Shown: one piece after another, positions 23,345-37,350 of the stretch
Layout of the letters: every line of letters begins with the position of its first letter
Numbering within the stretch: position 1 is the stretch's first letter
NCBI RefSeq assembly: GCF_035594125.1
Contig: NC_087181.1
Coordinates: 7,178,840 to 7,242,839 of the forward strand
Direction of reading: 5' to 3'
DNA length: 64,000 nucleotides
Origin: Scylla paramamosain
Taxonomy: Eukaryota > Arthropoda > Malacostraca > Decapoda > Portunidae
The notes under the pieces: model-generated
Database searches by the model: none
What the model saw: the letters and a program-made list of their open reading frames with translations, nothing else
Told to the model about the DNA's origin: nothing
Position numbers and translations under genes: made by a program

Positions 23345-24920
23345 TCTTTTCAGTGTTTTTTCAGCGTGTTACGCAATAAAGCACTAAAAGCCAAGGCAAT
23401 CACATTACACGGGAATAAAACCAAATTTTACCAAGAACTTGCCTTTAAGTGTTTTTAAGCTTCTTACATACCAAAACGCTAAAATGCATGCAAAATACAT
23501 TTTATGGAGAAACAGAATTATATTACCAAATACATGTATTTTGAGTGATTTTGATCTTGTTATCTATAAAAAACGGTTAAATACATGCAAAGAAGCTTAT
23601 GTTTAGGAAACGAAAGGACATTACGAGAAACGTCTATTATGAGTGATTTTTAAGTTCCTCCAGTAACAAAAAGCTAAAACCCACAAATAACACTCCTTAG
23701 AAAAAAAATAAATAAATAATAAATAAAGAAATTTAAAAATGGGATTTTTTTTTTGTTATTCATCTTCATAGGTACCGAGATGCCAAAATTCTGCCAAAAT
23801 TCAGGGAATTTATGTGGAAAAAAGAACATTATCATAAAAGATAATTATAGTTTTTTTTTCGGATTGTTATGTACCAAACCCAAAAGTGCATGCAAAGCAT
23901 ATATAGGAAAGTTAAACGACTTTACCAGAAACCTGTCTTTTCAGTGTTTTTTCAGCATGTTAGGCACCAAAACGATAAATAATATGGAAGTCAGTCAATA
24001 TGTGAATTCAAAAGAAAATGACTGAAAACGTGTCTTTTTACTGTTTTACGTAGAAAAACGCTGAAGCGGATACAAACCATCCTATATGAAGAAAAAGAAT
24101 AACATTACCAAAAAGATATATTTTGAGTGTTTTTGAGCTTGTTACCTACAAAAAATGCAAAAATGGATGTAAAGCATTCCATATTAGGAAACAAAAGGAC
24201 ATTACGAGAAACGTGTATAATGAGTGTTTTATAGTTTTAAAAGAACCACAACGCAGAAACTTGTGTTTATAGAAAAATTTCTAACATTCCAAAATGAATA
24301 GATGGAAAGCCTCCAATATGAGAAAATTAAATGACCTTACCAGAAACCTGTGTTTTGAGTGTTTTTTAGCATGTTAGGCACCAAAACGATAAATAATAAG
24401 GAACTCACTCTATTTGGGAATCCAAAACAAAGTTACTGAAAACGTGTCTTCTCAGTGTGTTACGTAGAAAAACGTTAAAACGGACGGAAACCAACCAATA
24501 TCAAGAAATAAAAAAACGTTACCAAAAAAGGTATATTTTGATTGTTTTTGAGCTTTTTACCTACAAAAAACGCAAAAATTGATGCGAAGCACTCTATATT
24601 AGGAAACAAAAGGACTTTGCAAGAAAAGTGTATCATAAGTGTTTTATAGTTCAAAAGAATCACAAAGCAAAAAACGCAAAAACTTGTGTATATGGAGAGA
24701 TTTACTAGATACCAAAATGCTGAAAATCATCAATAAAACCTTAATTGAGAAACAGAACAACCTTAATAAATGCGTGTATTTTGAGCGCTTTTCACATTCT
24801 TAGTTACCAAAACCCCAAATTGCATGCAAAACCACCTTTATGTGAGAAAAAAATGACATTACCAGAAAAGTGTCTTTTAAGTGTTATTGAGCGTGATAGG
24901 CAATAAACCACTAAAAAGCA

Positions 24921-24945
24921 GGGCAATCATATTACATTGGAATAA
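24921..24945. other. Paralogous empty site of the Jockey-like LINE
   Basis: Uninterrupted a3 satellite reads ...GGCAATCATATTACATTGGAA... here. At 45.27/48.58 kb the same sequence is split by the LINE: the left side ends ATCATATT before the T run and the right side resumes CATTGGAATAAC. The only target base not accounted for is one A. A second uninterrupted copy lies near 36979-36993. Confidence 0.85.
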
Positions 24946-26129
24946 CACCAATTTATACAAAAAACTTGCCTTTAAGTGTTTTTAAGCTCCTTATATTACT
25001 AGAATGACTAAAAAAGTGTCTTTTCGGTGTTTTACGTAGAAAAACGCTAAAACGGATGCAAATCAACCAATATGAAGAAATAAAATAACATTACCAAAAA
25101 GGTATATTTTGAGTGTTTTTGAAATTATTAACTACAAAAAAAGCAAAAATGGATGTTAAGTATATTGGAAAGAAAAAGGACATTACGAGAAACATGCATA
25201 ATGAGTTTTTTTTATAGTTTCACAAGAACTACAGGGCAAAAAACGCAAAAACTCGTGTATATAGAGAAGTTTCTTACATTCTAAAATGCTGAAACTCTGG
25301 AACAACACTCTTAATTGAGAAACAGAACAATCTTACTAAATGCCTGTATTTTGAGTGATTTTCACATTCTTAGTTACCAAAACCCAAAATTGCATGCGAA
25401 ACCAGCTTTATGTGGGAAAAAAATGACATTACCAGAAAAATTTCTTTTGAGTGTTTTTGAGCGTGTTAGGCAATAAAGCACTAAAAACCATTACATTGGA
25501 ATAAAACCAATTTTTAACAAGAACTTGCCTTTAAGTGTTTTTGAGCTCCTTATATACCAAAACACTAAAACGCATGGAAAATACACTTTATGGTGAAACA
25601 GAAGAACATTACCAAAAACATGTATTTTGAGTGTTTTTGATCATGTTACCAATAAAAACGCTTAAATACATGCAAAGAACCCTATTTTGGGGAAACGAAA
25701 GGACATTACGAGAAAGTGTATTATGAGTGTTTTTAAGTTCCTTAAGTACCAAAAAAGCTAAAACCCACAAATAACACTCTTTATAGAGAAAAATAAAATA
25801 AAATAAAATATATATATTTTTTTTTTTTTGTTATTCATCTTCATAGGTACTAAGATGCCAAAATTCTAGCAATATTCTTTTAGAATCGAAAACAAAATTA
25901 CTGAAAACGTTTCTTTTCGGTGTTTTACGTAGAAAAACGCTTAAACAGATGAAAACCAACCAATATGAAGAAATAGAATAACATTACCAAAGAGGTATAT
26001 TTTGAGTGTTTTTGAGCTTGATACCTACATAAAACGCAAAAATTGATGCAAAGCACTCCCTATTGGGAAAGAAGAGGACATTACGAGAATTATGTATAAT
26101 GAGTGTCTTATTATTTTCGGGCAAAAGAA

Positions 26130-26153
26130 CTTGTGGTTCACAAGAACCATAAC
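26130..26153. other. Hairpin-variant a1 monomer, imperfect
   Basis: Left arm CTTGTGGTTC, loop ACAA, right arm GAACCATAAC. Two positions differ from a perfect match. Confidence 0.55.
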
Positions 26154-27575
26154 GCAAAAAACGCAAAATCTCGTGTATATAAAGAAGTTTCTTAGATACC
26201 AAAATGCTGAACCTCATGAATAACAATCTTAATTGAGAAACAGAACAACATTACCAAATGCGTGTATTTTGAGTGTTTTTTCACATTCTTCGAAAAACCC
26301 TAAAAAGCATGCGAAACTAGTTTTATGTAGGAAAAAAATGACATTACCAGAAGTGTGTTTTCAGTGCTTTTGACCGTGTTAGACAATAAATCACTAAAAA
26401 GCAGGGAAATCATATTACACTAGAATAAAACCAACTTTTACCAAGAACTTGCCTTGAAGTGTTTTTCAGCTCCTTACATACCAAATTCCTAAAACGCATG
26501 CAAAACACTCCTTTACAGAGAAGCAGAATAACAATACCAAAAACAAGTGTTTTCAGTGTTTTTTATCATGTTACCTATAAAAACGCTTAAATACATGCAA
26601 AGATCCCCATATTTGGGAAACGAAAGGACATTACGAGAAATGTGTATTATGAATGTTTTTAAGTTCCTTAAGTACCAAAACGTTAAAACCTACAAATAAC
26701 ACTCTTTATAGAGAAAAAAATAAATATAAAAATAGCATTTTCATTTTTTTGTTATGGAAGTTCATAGGTACCAACATGCCAAAATTCTGCCAAAATTCAG
26801 AGATATTATGTGGAAAAAACATTATCAAAAAAGTTAATTTTACCTATTTTTTCGGAGTTATGTTCCAAACCATAAAGTGTATGCAAAGCCACCTACCTGA
26901 TGAAATTTAACGACTTTACAAGAAACCTGTCTTTTGAGTGTTTTTCTGCATGTTAGGCACCAAAACGATAAATAATATGAATATCACTCTATATGGAAAT
27001 CCAAAACAAAATTACTGAAAACGTGTTTTTTAAAAGATTTACGTAGAAAAACGCTAAAACGGATGCAAACCGACCAATATCAAGAAATAGAATAACATTA
27101 CCAAAAAAGTATATTTTGTGTGTTTTTGAGCTTCTTACATAGAAAAAAAAAAACGCAAAAATGGATGCAAACCACTCTATATAAGGAAAAAAAGGACATA
27201 ATTTATCGAGAAAAGTGTATAATAAGTGTTTTATAGTTTCATAAGAATCACAAGGCAAAAAACGCAAAAACTCGACTGTATGGATAAGTTTCTAAGATAC
27301 CAAAATACTGAAACTCATGAATAACACTCTTAATCAAGAAACAGAAAAACCTTACTAAATGCGTTTATTTTGAGTGTTTTTTTTACATTCTTAGTTACCC
27401 AAACCCCAAATTCCATGCGAAACTAACTTTATGTGGGAAAAAAAATGACATTACCAGAAAAGTGTCTTTGAGTGTTTTTGAGCGTGTTAGGCAATAAAGC
27501 ACTAAAAAGCAAGGCACACATAATACATGGGAATAAAACCAACTTTTACGAAGAACTTGCCTTTTAGTGTTTTTG

Positions 27576-28063
27576 ACACGCATTCAGTAAGGTTGCTCTG
27601 TTTCTCAATTAAGAGTGTTATTCTTGAGTTTCAGCATTTTGTATATAGGAAACTTCTCTATATACACGAGTTTTTGCGTTTTTTGCCTTGTGGTTTTTTT
27701 GAACTATAAAACATTCATTATACACTTTTCTCGCAATGTTTCCGCAATTCTTCCCTTTGTTTCCCAATATGGAGTGCTTTGTATCAATTTTTGCGTTTTT
27801 TGTAAGTAAGAAGCTGAAAAACACTCAAAATATACATTTTTGGTAATGTTTTTCTGCTTCTTGATATTGGTTGGTTTGTATTAGTTTTAGCGTTTTTCTA
27901 CGTAAAACACTGAGAAGACACGTTTTCAGTAATTTTCTTTTGGATTCCCACATAGCGTGAGTTCCTTATTATTTATCGTTTTGGTGCCTAACATGCTGAA
28001 AAACACTCAAAAGACAGATTTCTGGTAAGGTCTTTAATTTCCTCACATGGGAGGCTTTAAATG
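27576..28063 (-). repeat. Inverted satellite block 4
   Basis: Entry is at TTTTTGACACGCATTCAG and exit is after GGCTTTAAATG. This is the long form, keeping the a1 stretch TTTCAGCATTTTGTATATAGG that the 16.2, 22.9 and 43.3 kb blocks lack. It matches the blocks at 12.4 and 51.2 kb. A small local duplication (CGCAATGTTTCCGCAATTC, near 27733) is private to this copy. Open frames at 27527-27824 are satellite. Confidence 0.87.
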
Positions 28064-31000
28064 TCTTTTCAGTGTTTTTGAGCGTGTTACGCAATAAAGC
28101 ACTAAAAGCCAAGGCAATCACGTAACATGGGAATAAAACCAAATTTTACCAAGAACTTGCCTTTAAGTGTTTTTGAGCTTCTTACATACCAAAACACTAA
28201 AACACATGCAAAATACATTTTATTGAGAAACAGAATAACATTACCAAATACATGTATTTTGAGTGTTTTTGATCATGTTATCTATAAAAACGCTTAAATA
28301 CATGCAAAGAACCTTATGTTTAAGAAACGAAAGGACATAACAAGAAACGTGTATTATGAGTGTTTTTTTAAGTTCCTTCAATACCAAAAAGCTAAAACTC
28401 ACAAATAACACTTTAAAAAAAAAAATTAATAAATAAAAATATTTAAAAAAATGGGATTTTTTTTTTTTTTTTTTTCATTTTCATAGGTACCGAATTGCCA
28501 AAATTCTGCCAAAATTCAGAGAATTTATGTGGAAAAAAGAACATTATTATGAAAGTTAATTATAGGTTTTTTTTTCTGATTGTTATATACCAAAACCCAA
28601 AGTGCATGCAAAGCCACCTATATAGGGAAGTTAAACACTTTACCAGAAAACTGTCTTTTCAGTGTTTTTCATCATGTTAGGCACCAATACGATAAATAAT
28701 ATGAAAATCAGTCAATATGTGAATCCAAAACAAAATTACTGAAAACGTGTCTTTTCAGTGTTTTACGTAGAAAAACGCTAAAGCGGATGCAAACCATCCT
28801 ATATGAAGAAATAGAATAACATTACCAAAAAGATATATTTTGAGTGTTTTTGAGCTTGTTACCTACAAAAAAATGCAAAAATGGATGTAAAGCAGTCTAT
28901 ATTAGGAAACAAAAGGACATTACGAGAAACGTGTATAATGAGTGTTTTATAGTTTTAAAAGAACCACAAGGCAATAAACGCAAATACTCGTGTATATAGA
29001 GAAATTTTTACATACCAGAACGATGAAATCCATGAATAACACTTTTAATCGATAGACAGAACTACCTTACCAAATTGTGTATTTTGAGTGTTTTTCACAT
29101 TCTTAGTTACGAAAATGCCAAATTACATGCGAAACTAGCTTCATGTGAGGAAAAAAAATGACATTACAAGAAAAGTGTCTTTTGAGTGTTTTTGAGCGTT
29201 ATATACAACAAAGCACTAAAAAGCAGAATAATCACATTACATGGGAATAAAACCAACTTTTACGAAGAATTTGCCTTTAAATGTTTTTTAACCCCTTATA
29301 TACCAAACAATGCAAAACAAACTTTATGGAGAAACAGAATAACATTACCAAAAAATGTATTTTGAGTGTTTTTGATCATGTTATCTATAAAAACGCTTAC
29401 GTACATGCAAAGAACATTATGTTTATGAAACAAAAGGACTTTACGAGAAACGTGTATTATGAGTGTTTTTATGAGTTCCCTAAGTACCAAAAAGCTAAAA
29501 CCCACAAATAACACTCTTTATTTTGAAAAAAAAAAAAAAAATAGTGATTTTTTTTTTTTTTTTTTTTTTTTTTCATAGGTACCGAAATGCCAAAATTCTA
29601 GGTAAATTCAGGGCAATCATATGATAAAACAATATTATAAAAAAAGTTAATTTCAGCTTTTTTTTTCGGACTGTTATGTACCAAACCCTAAGGTAGCATG
29701 CAAAGCCTCCAATATGAGGAAATTAAACGACCTTACCAGAAATTTGTGTTTTGTGTGTTTTTTAGTATGTTAGGCACCAAAACGATAAATAATAAGGAAC
29801 TCACTAAAATTGGGAATCCAAAACAAACATTGAAAAGTGTCTTCTCAGTGTTTTACGTAGAAAAACGTTAAAACGGATACAAACCAACCAATATCAAGAA
29901 ATAGAAAAACGTTACCAAAAAGGTATATTTTGAGTGTTTTTTAGCTTTTTACCTACAAAAACGCGAAAATTGATGGAAAGCACTCTGTATTTGGAAACAA
30001 AATGACATTGTAAGAAAAGTGTATAATGAGTGTTTTATAGTTCAAAAGAACCACAAAGCAAACAACGCAAAATCTTGTGTATATGGATAGATTTACTAGA
30101 TACCAAAATGCTGAAACTCATGAATAACACTCTTAATTGAAAAACAGAACAACCTTACTAAATGCGTGTATTTTGAGTGCTTTTCACATTCTTAGTTACC
30201 AAAAAACCCAAATTACATGCGAAAGGAGCTATGTACGGAAAAAAAATGACTTTACCAGAAAAGTGTGTTTTGAGCATTTTTCAGCGTGATAGGTAATAAA
30301 GCACTCAAAAGCAGGGCAATCACATTACACTGGAATAATACCATATTTTACCAAGAACTTGCCTTTAAGTGTTTTGAGCTCCTTATATAGAAAACTGCTA
30401 AAACGCATGCAAAACACACTTTATGGAGAAACATTACCAAAACCTTGTATTTTGAGTGTTTTTGATCATGTTATCTATAAAAACGCGTAAATACATGCAA
30501 AGAACCTTATGTTTGGGAAACGAAAGGACATTACGAGAAACGTGTATTATGAGTGTTTTTAAGTTCCTTAAGTACCAAAAAGGTAAATCCCACAAATAAC
30601 ACTCTTTATTGAGAAAATAAAAAAAAAAATAAATAAAAAAAAAGTTTTTTTTTTTATTTATCTTCATAGGTACCGAGATGCCAAAATTCTGGGAAAATTC
30701 AGGACAATTATATGATAAAAGAATATTGTCAAAAAAGTTAATTTTAGCTTTTTTTTGGACTGTTATGTACCAAACCCTAAAGTGCATGCAAAGCCTCCTA
30801 TATGAGGAAATTAAACGACCTTATCAGAAATCTCTCTTTTGAGTGTTGTTCAGCATGTTAAGCACCATAACAATAAATAATAAGGAACTCACTCTATATG
30901 GGAATTCAAAACAAAATTACTGAAAACGTGTCTTCTCAGTGTTTTACGTAGAAAAACACTAAAACGGATGCAAACAAACCAATATAAAGAAATAGAAAAA

Positions 31001-32546
31001 CATTACCAAAAAGGTATATTATGAGTGTTTTTGAGCTTGTTACCTATAAAAAAACACGAAAATTGATGCAAAGCACTCTATAATGGGAAAGAAAAGGACA
31101 TTGCAAGAAAAAAGTATAATGAGTGTTTTATAGTTCAAAAGAACCACAAGGCAAAAAATTTCAAAAAAACTAGTGTATATGAAGAAGTTTCTTAGATACC
31201 AAAATGCTGAAACTCATGAACAACACTGTTAATTGAGAAACAGAACAGTCTTACTAAATGTGTGTATTTTGAGTGCTTTTCACATTCTTAGTTACCAAAA
31301 CCCGAAATTCCATGTGATACCAGCTTTATGTGGGAAAAAAATGAGATTACCAGAAAAATGTCTTTTGAGTGTTTTTGAGCGTGTTAGGCAATAAAGCACT
31401 AAAAAGCAGGGTAATAACATTTCATTGGAATAAAACCAATTTTTAATAAGAATTTACCTTTAAGTGTTTTTGAGCTCCTTATATACCAAAACACTAATAT
31501 GCATGCAAAATACACTTTATGGTGAAACAGAATAACATTAACAAAAACATGTATTTTGAGTGTTTTTGATCATGTTACCAATAAAAACGCTTTAATACAT
31601 GCAAAGAACCCTATTTTTTTTAGAAACAAAAGGACATTACTAGAAACGTGTATTATGAGTGTTTTAAAGTTCATTAAGTACGAAAAAGCTAAAAGCCACA
31701 AATTACACTCTTTATTGAGAAAAAAAAAATAAATAAATAAAAAATACGATATTTTTTTTTTCATTCTTATTCATATTCACAGGTAACGAGGTGCCAAAAT
31801 TGGGGCAAAGTTCAGGAAATTATATGAAATAAGAACATTATGAAAAAAGTTAAATTTAGCTTTTTTTTTTTCGTACTGTTATGTACCAAACCCCTAAAGT
31901 GCATGCAAAGCCACCTATATATGGAAATTAAACCTCTTTGCCACAAAACTGTTTTATGAGTGTTTTTCAGTATGTTAGGAACCAACACGATAAAACCCAA
32001 GGAAGTCAATCTATATGGAAATCCAAAACACAATTACTGAAAACGTGTCTTTTCGGTGTTTTACGTAGAAAAACGCTAAAACGGATGCAAAATGAACCAA
32101 AAATGAAGAAATGCAATAACATTACCAAAAAGGTATATTTTGAGTGTTTTTGGTAATTGTTACCTACAAAAAACGCGAAAATGGATGGAAAGCACTCTAT
32201 ATTGGGAAGCAAAAGGACATTACGAGAAACGTGTATAATGAGTGTTTTATTGTTTCACAAGAACCACAAGGCAAAAAACTCAAAAACTCAAAAAACCTTT
32301 TATGGACAAACAGAATAACATTACCAAAAACATGTATTTTTCAGTGTTTTTGATCATGTTATCTATAAAAATGCTTAAATACATGCAAAGAACCTTATGT
32401 TTGGGAAACGAAAGGACATTACGGGAAATATGTATTAAGAGTGTTTTTTAGTTCCTTAAGTACCAAAAAGGTAAAACCCACAAATAACACTCTTTATTTA
32501 GAAAAATAAATAAATAAAAAATAAAAAAAAGGATTTTTATTTTTGT
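28064..32546 (+). repeat. Forward HOR array, super-repeat copy 1, right part
   Basis: b2' landmarks lie at about 28486, 29578, 30669 and 31782. The array is collinear with 51.7-55.9 kb and, for its first three units, with 12.8-15.9 kb. At about 32260-32300 a1 joins a4/a5 (CTCAAAAACTCAAAA then CTTTTATGGACAAACAG). At about 32546 copy 1 has lost roughly 490 bp (b2' to b5) that is still present at 58.09-58.57 kb. No gene is seen. Confidence 0.8.
29526..29573. repeat. A16 / T26 tract at the b1/b2' junction
   Basis: Sixteen A, a six-base TAGTGA spacer, then 26 T. This is the same HOR position as the tract at 18598 but with a different A:T balance. Confidence 0.8.
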
Positions 32547-35500
32547 TATTTTCTTAAAAAAAGGCAAAACACGCAAAAACTTGTGGATATGGAGAAGTTT
32601 TCTACATACCAAAATGTTGAAACTCATGAATAACTTTTCTAATTGAGAAAGAGAACAACCTTACTAAATGCGTGTATTTTGAGAGCTTTTCACATTCTTA
32701 GTTACCAAAACCCTAAATTGCATGCGAAACCAGCTTTATGTGAGAAAAAATGACATTACCAGAAAAATGTCTTTTGAGTTGTTTTGAGCCTGATAGGCAA
32801 TAAAGCACTAAAAAGCAGAGCAATCACATTACATTTTGAATAAAACCAATTTTTATCAATAACTTGCCTTTAAGTGTTTTTAAGCTCCTTATATACTAAA
32901 CCGCTAAAACGCATGCAAAACAAACTTTATTGGAGAAACAGAATATAATTACCAAAAACATGTATTTTGAGTGTTTTTGATCATGTTATCTATAAAAAAG
33001 CTTAAATACATGCAAAGAACATTATGTTTGGGAAACAAAAGGACATTACGAGAAACGTATATTATGAGTGTTTTTTAAGTTTGTTAAGTACCGAAAACCT
33101 AAAACCCATTCTTTATTTAGAAAAATAAATAAATAAAAAACAAAATAATAGGATTTTTTTCTTGGTATTCATCTTCATATGTACCGAAATGCCAAAATTC
33201 TGGGAAAATTCAAGGCAATTATACGATAAGAGAATATTATCAAAAAAGTTGATTTTAGCTTTTTTTTCGAATTGTTATGTACCAAACGCTAAACTGCATG
33301 CAAAACCTCCTATATAAGGAAATTAAACGACCTTACCAGAAATCTGTGTTTTGAGTGTTTTTTTCAGCATGTTAGGCACCAAAATGATAAATAATAATGA
33401 ACTCACTCTATATGAGAATCCACAACAAAATTACTGAAAACGTGTCTTCCCAGTGTTTTACGTACAAAAAAGCTAAAATGGATCCCAACCAACTAATATC
33501 AAGAAAATAGAAAAAAAACATTACCAAAAAGGTATATTTTGAGTGTTTTTGAGCTTGTTACCTACAAAAAAACGCTAAAATTGATACAAAGCATTCTATA
33601 TTGGGAAACAAAGGGACATTGCGAGAAAAGTGTATAATGAGTGTATTTTTACCAGAAGTGTCTTTTAATTGTTTTTGAACGTGTTAGGCAATGAAGTACT
33701 AAAAAGTAGGGCAATCACATTACATGGGAATAAAACCAATTTTTACCAAGAACTTGCCAATATGTGTTTTTGAGCTCCTTACATACCAAACCGCTAAAAC
33801 GCATGGGAAACAAACTTTATGGAAAAATAGAATAACATTACAAAAACATGTAATTTGAGCGTTTTTGATCATGTTATCTATAAAAACGCTTAAATACATG
33901 CAAAAAACCCAAAATGAAGAAATAGAATAACATTACCAAAAAAGGTATATTTTGAGTGTTTTTGTAATTGTTACCTACAAAAAACGGGAAAATGGATGGA
34001 AAGCACTCAATATTGGGAAGGAAAAGGACATTACGAGAAACGTATATAATAAGTGTTTTATAGTTTCACAAGAACTACAAGGCAAAAAAACGCAAAAACT
34101 CGTGTATATAGAGAAATTTCTTACATTCCAAAATGCTGAAACTCTGGAACAACACTCTTAATTGAGAAACAGAATTATCTTACTAAATGCGTGTATTTTG
34201 AGTGCTTTTCACATCCTTAGTTACCAAAAACCCCAAATTGCATGCGAAACCAGCTTTATAAGGGAAAAAAATGACATTACCAGAAAAATGTCTTTTGAGC
34301 GTTTTTGACCGTGTCAGGAAAAAAAAAACACTAAAAAGCAGGGCAATCACATTACATTGGAATAAAACCAATTTTTAACAAGAACTTGCCTTTAAGTGTA
34401 TTTGAGCTCTTTATATACTAAATGTTAAAATGCATGCAAAATACACTTTATGGTGAAACAGAATAACATTACCAAAAAACATGTATTTTGAGTATTTTTG
34501 ATCATGTTACCAAATAAAAAAGCTAAAATACATGCAAAGAACCTTATTTTTGGGAAACGAGTATATTACGAGAAACGTGTATTATGAGTGTTTTTAAGTT
34601 TATTAAGTACGAAAAAGCTAAAAGCCACAAATTACACTCTTTATTGAAAAAAAAAAAAAATAAATAAAAAAATACAATATTTTTTTTCATTCTTATTCAT
34701 CTTCACAGGTAACGAGGTGGCAAAATTTGGGCAAAGTTTAGGAAATTATATGAAATAATAACATTATAAAAAAAGTAAATTTAGCTTTTTTTTTTAAACT
34801 GTTATGAACCAAACCCCTAAAGTGCATGCAAAGCCAGCTATATGGGGAAATTAAACGTCTTTGCCAGAAAACTGTCTTATGAGTGTTTTTCAGCATATTA
34901 GGAACCAACACGATAAAACCCAAGTAAGTCAATCTATATGGGAATCCAAAACAAAATGACTGAAAACGTGTCTTTTTGGTGTTTTACGTAGAAAACGCTA
35001 AAACGGATGCAAACCAACCAAAATGAAGAAATAGAATAACATTACCATAAAGGTATATTTTGAGTGTTTTTGAAATTGTTACCTACAAAAAACGCGGAAA
35101 TGGATGGAAAGCACTCTATATTGGGAAGCAAAACGCACCAAAAAGCATTTTAGGCACCATAACAATAAATAATATGAAAGTCACTCTATAACAAGGTAAA
35201 AAACTCAAAAACTCGTGTACATAAAGAAGTTTCTAACATACCAAAAAGCTGAAACTCATGAATAACACTTTTAATTTTGAAACAGAAATACCTTACCAAA
35301 TGTGTGTATTAGACAAGTTTCTTACATACCAAAATGCTGAAACTCATGAATAAGACTTTTAATTAAGAAATAGAACAACCTTACTAAATGCCTGTGTTTT
35401 GAGTTTTTTTTCACATTCTTAGTTACCAAAACCCCAAATTCCAAGCAAAACTAGCTTTATGTGGAAAAAAAAATATTACCAGAAAAGTGTCTTTTGAGTG

Positions 35501-37320
35501 TTTTTGAGCGTCTTAGGCAATAAAGCACTAAAAAGCAGGGCAATCACATTACATGGGAATAAAAACAAATTTTACGAAGAACTTGACTTTAAGTGTTTTT
35601 GAGCTCATTACATACCAAAACGCTAAAACTCATGCAAAACACCTTTCATGGAGAAAGAGAATAAAATTACCAAACACATATATTTTGAGTGTTTTTGATC
35701 ATGTTATCTATAAAAACCCTTAAATACATGCAGAGAACCTTATGTTTGCGAAACGAGAGGACATTACGAGAAATGTGTATTATAAGTGTTTTTAAGTTCC
35801 TTAAGTACCAAAAAGTTAAAACCCACAAATAACACTTTATTTAGAAAGTAAGAAAATAAAAAAATAGGATTTTTTGTTTTTGTTATTCATCTTCACAGGT
35901 ACCGAGATGCCAAATTCTGGGAAAATTCAGGGCTATTATATGATAAAAGAAAATTATAAAAAAAGTTAATTTTAGCTTTTTTTTCGGACTGTTATGTACC
36001 AAACCCTAAAGTGCATCGAAAGACTCCTATATGAGGAAATTAAACGACCTTACCAGAAATCTGTTTTTTGAGTGTTTTTCAGCATGTTAGGCACCAAAAC
36101 GATAAATAATAAGGAACTCACTCTATATGAGAATCCAAAACAAAATTGCTGAAAAAGTGTCTTTTCTGTGTTTTACGTAGAAAAACGCTAAAACCGATGC
36201 AAACCAACCAATATCAAGAAATAGAAAAACATTACCAAAAAGGTATATTTTGAGTGTTTTTGAGCTTGTTACCTACAAAAAACGCGAAAATTTATCAAAA
36301 AAGTTAAATTTAGATTTTTTTCGGACTGTTATGTACCAAACCCCTAAAGTACATGCAAAGCCACCTCTAAGGGAAAATTAAACGTGTTTGCCAGAAAACG
36401 TTCTTATGAGTGTTTTTCAGCATCTTAGGAACCAACACGATAAATAACATGGAAGTCAATCTATATGGGATTCCAAAACATAATTACTAAAAACATCTCT
36501 TTTCTGTGTTTTACGTAGAAAAACGCTAAAACGGATGCAAACCAACCAATATCAAGAACTAGAAAAACATTACCAAAAAGATATATTTTGAGTGTTTTTG
36601 AGCTTGTTACCTACAAAAAACGCAAAAATTAATGCAAAGCACTCTATATTAAAAAACAAAAGGACTTTACAAGAAAAGTGTATCATGAGTTTTTTTATAG
36701 TTCAAAAGAACCAAAACGCAAAAAACACAAAAAACTTGTGTATATGGAGAAGGATCCTAGATACCAAAATGCTGAAACTCATGAATAATAAACTTAATTG
36801 AGAAACAGAACAGCCTTACTAAATGCGTGTAATTTTTAGTGCTTTTCACATTCTTAGTTACTAAAACCCCGAATTGCATGCGAAACCACCTTTATATGAG
36901 AAAAAAATGACATTAACAGAAAAGTGTCTTTTAAGTGTTTTTGAGCGTGATAGGCAATTAAGCAATAAAAAGCAGAGCAATCATATTACATTGGAATAAC
37001 ACCAATTTATACCATAAACTTGCCTTTAAGTGTTTTTAAGCTCCTTATATATAAAACTGCTAAAACGCTTGGAAAACACACTCTATGGAGAAACATAACA
37101 ACATTACCAAAAACATGTATTTTCATTTTTTTTTATCATGTTATCTATAAAAACGCTTAAGTACATGGAAAGAACATTATGTTTGGGAAACAAAAGGACA
37201 TTACGAGAAACGTGTATTATCAGTGTTTTTTTTAAGTTCCTTAAGTAACAAAAAGCTAAAACTCACAAATAACACTCTTTATTTAGAAAATAAAAAATAA
37301 AAAAATAAAAAAATAGGAAA

Positions 37321-37350
37321 TTTTATTTATTTATTTATTTATTTATTTAT
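37321..37350. repeat. (TTTA)n microsatellite at the b1/b2' junction
   Basis: About seven uninterrupted TTTA units follow an AAATAAAAAAATAGG stretch and precede TTCATAGGTACC. It is a local expansion of the AT tract found at this position in every HOR. Confidence 0.85.

Larger units (their letters stand above)
23345..27575 (+). repeat. Forward HOR array between inverted blocks 3 and 4
   Basis: b2' landmarks lie at about 23771, 25846 and 26767. There are two truncation joins: a1 to b2 at about 24295 and a4 to b4 at 24995-25015 (CTTATATTACTAGAATGAC). A hairpin-type a1 is at 26130. The b4 at 27030 has the TTTTAAAAGATTTACG variant. All these features recur in the same order at 43.7-51.2 kb, apart from the LINE inserted there. 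No gene is seen. Confidence 0.8.
19635..32280 (+). repeat. Super-repeat copy 1 (~12.6 kb collinear block)
   Basis: This block is repeated in order from about 39996 onward. The offset is about 20.36 kb at 19.6 kb and at 22.3 kb. It is about 23.67 kb after the LINE at 45.27-48.58 kb, which is again ~20.36 kb once the 3.31 kb insertion is removed. Shared private markers include CAAAGCAgTTTGCATGAgG (19758/40117), the b5-to-b3 join at 22262/42661 and the a1-to-b2 join at 24295/44635. Others are the a4-to-b4 join at 24998/48648 and both inverted blocks (22.9/43.3 and 27.6/51.2). A 101-base spot comparison (28061 versus 51704 onward) shows 4 substitutions. Confidence 0.8.

Noticed and set aside
29526..29573. 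Poly(A) tails of SINEs or processed retrocopies at each A/T tract
   Set aside because: The tract sits at the same HOR position in every unit, switches directly from A to T, and has no flanking non-satellite body or target duplication.
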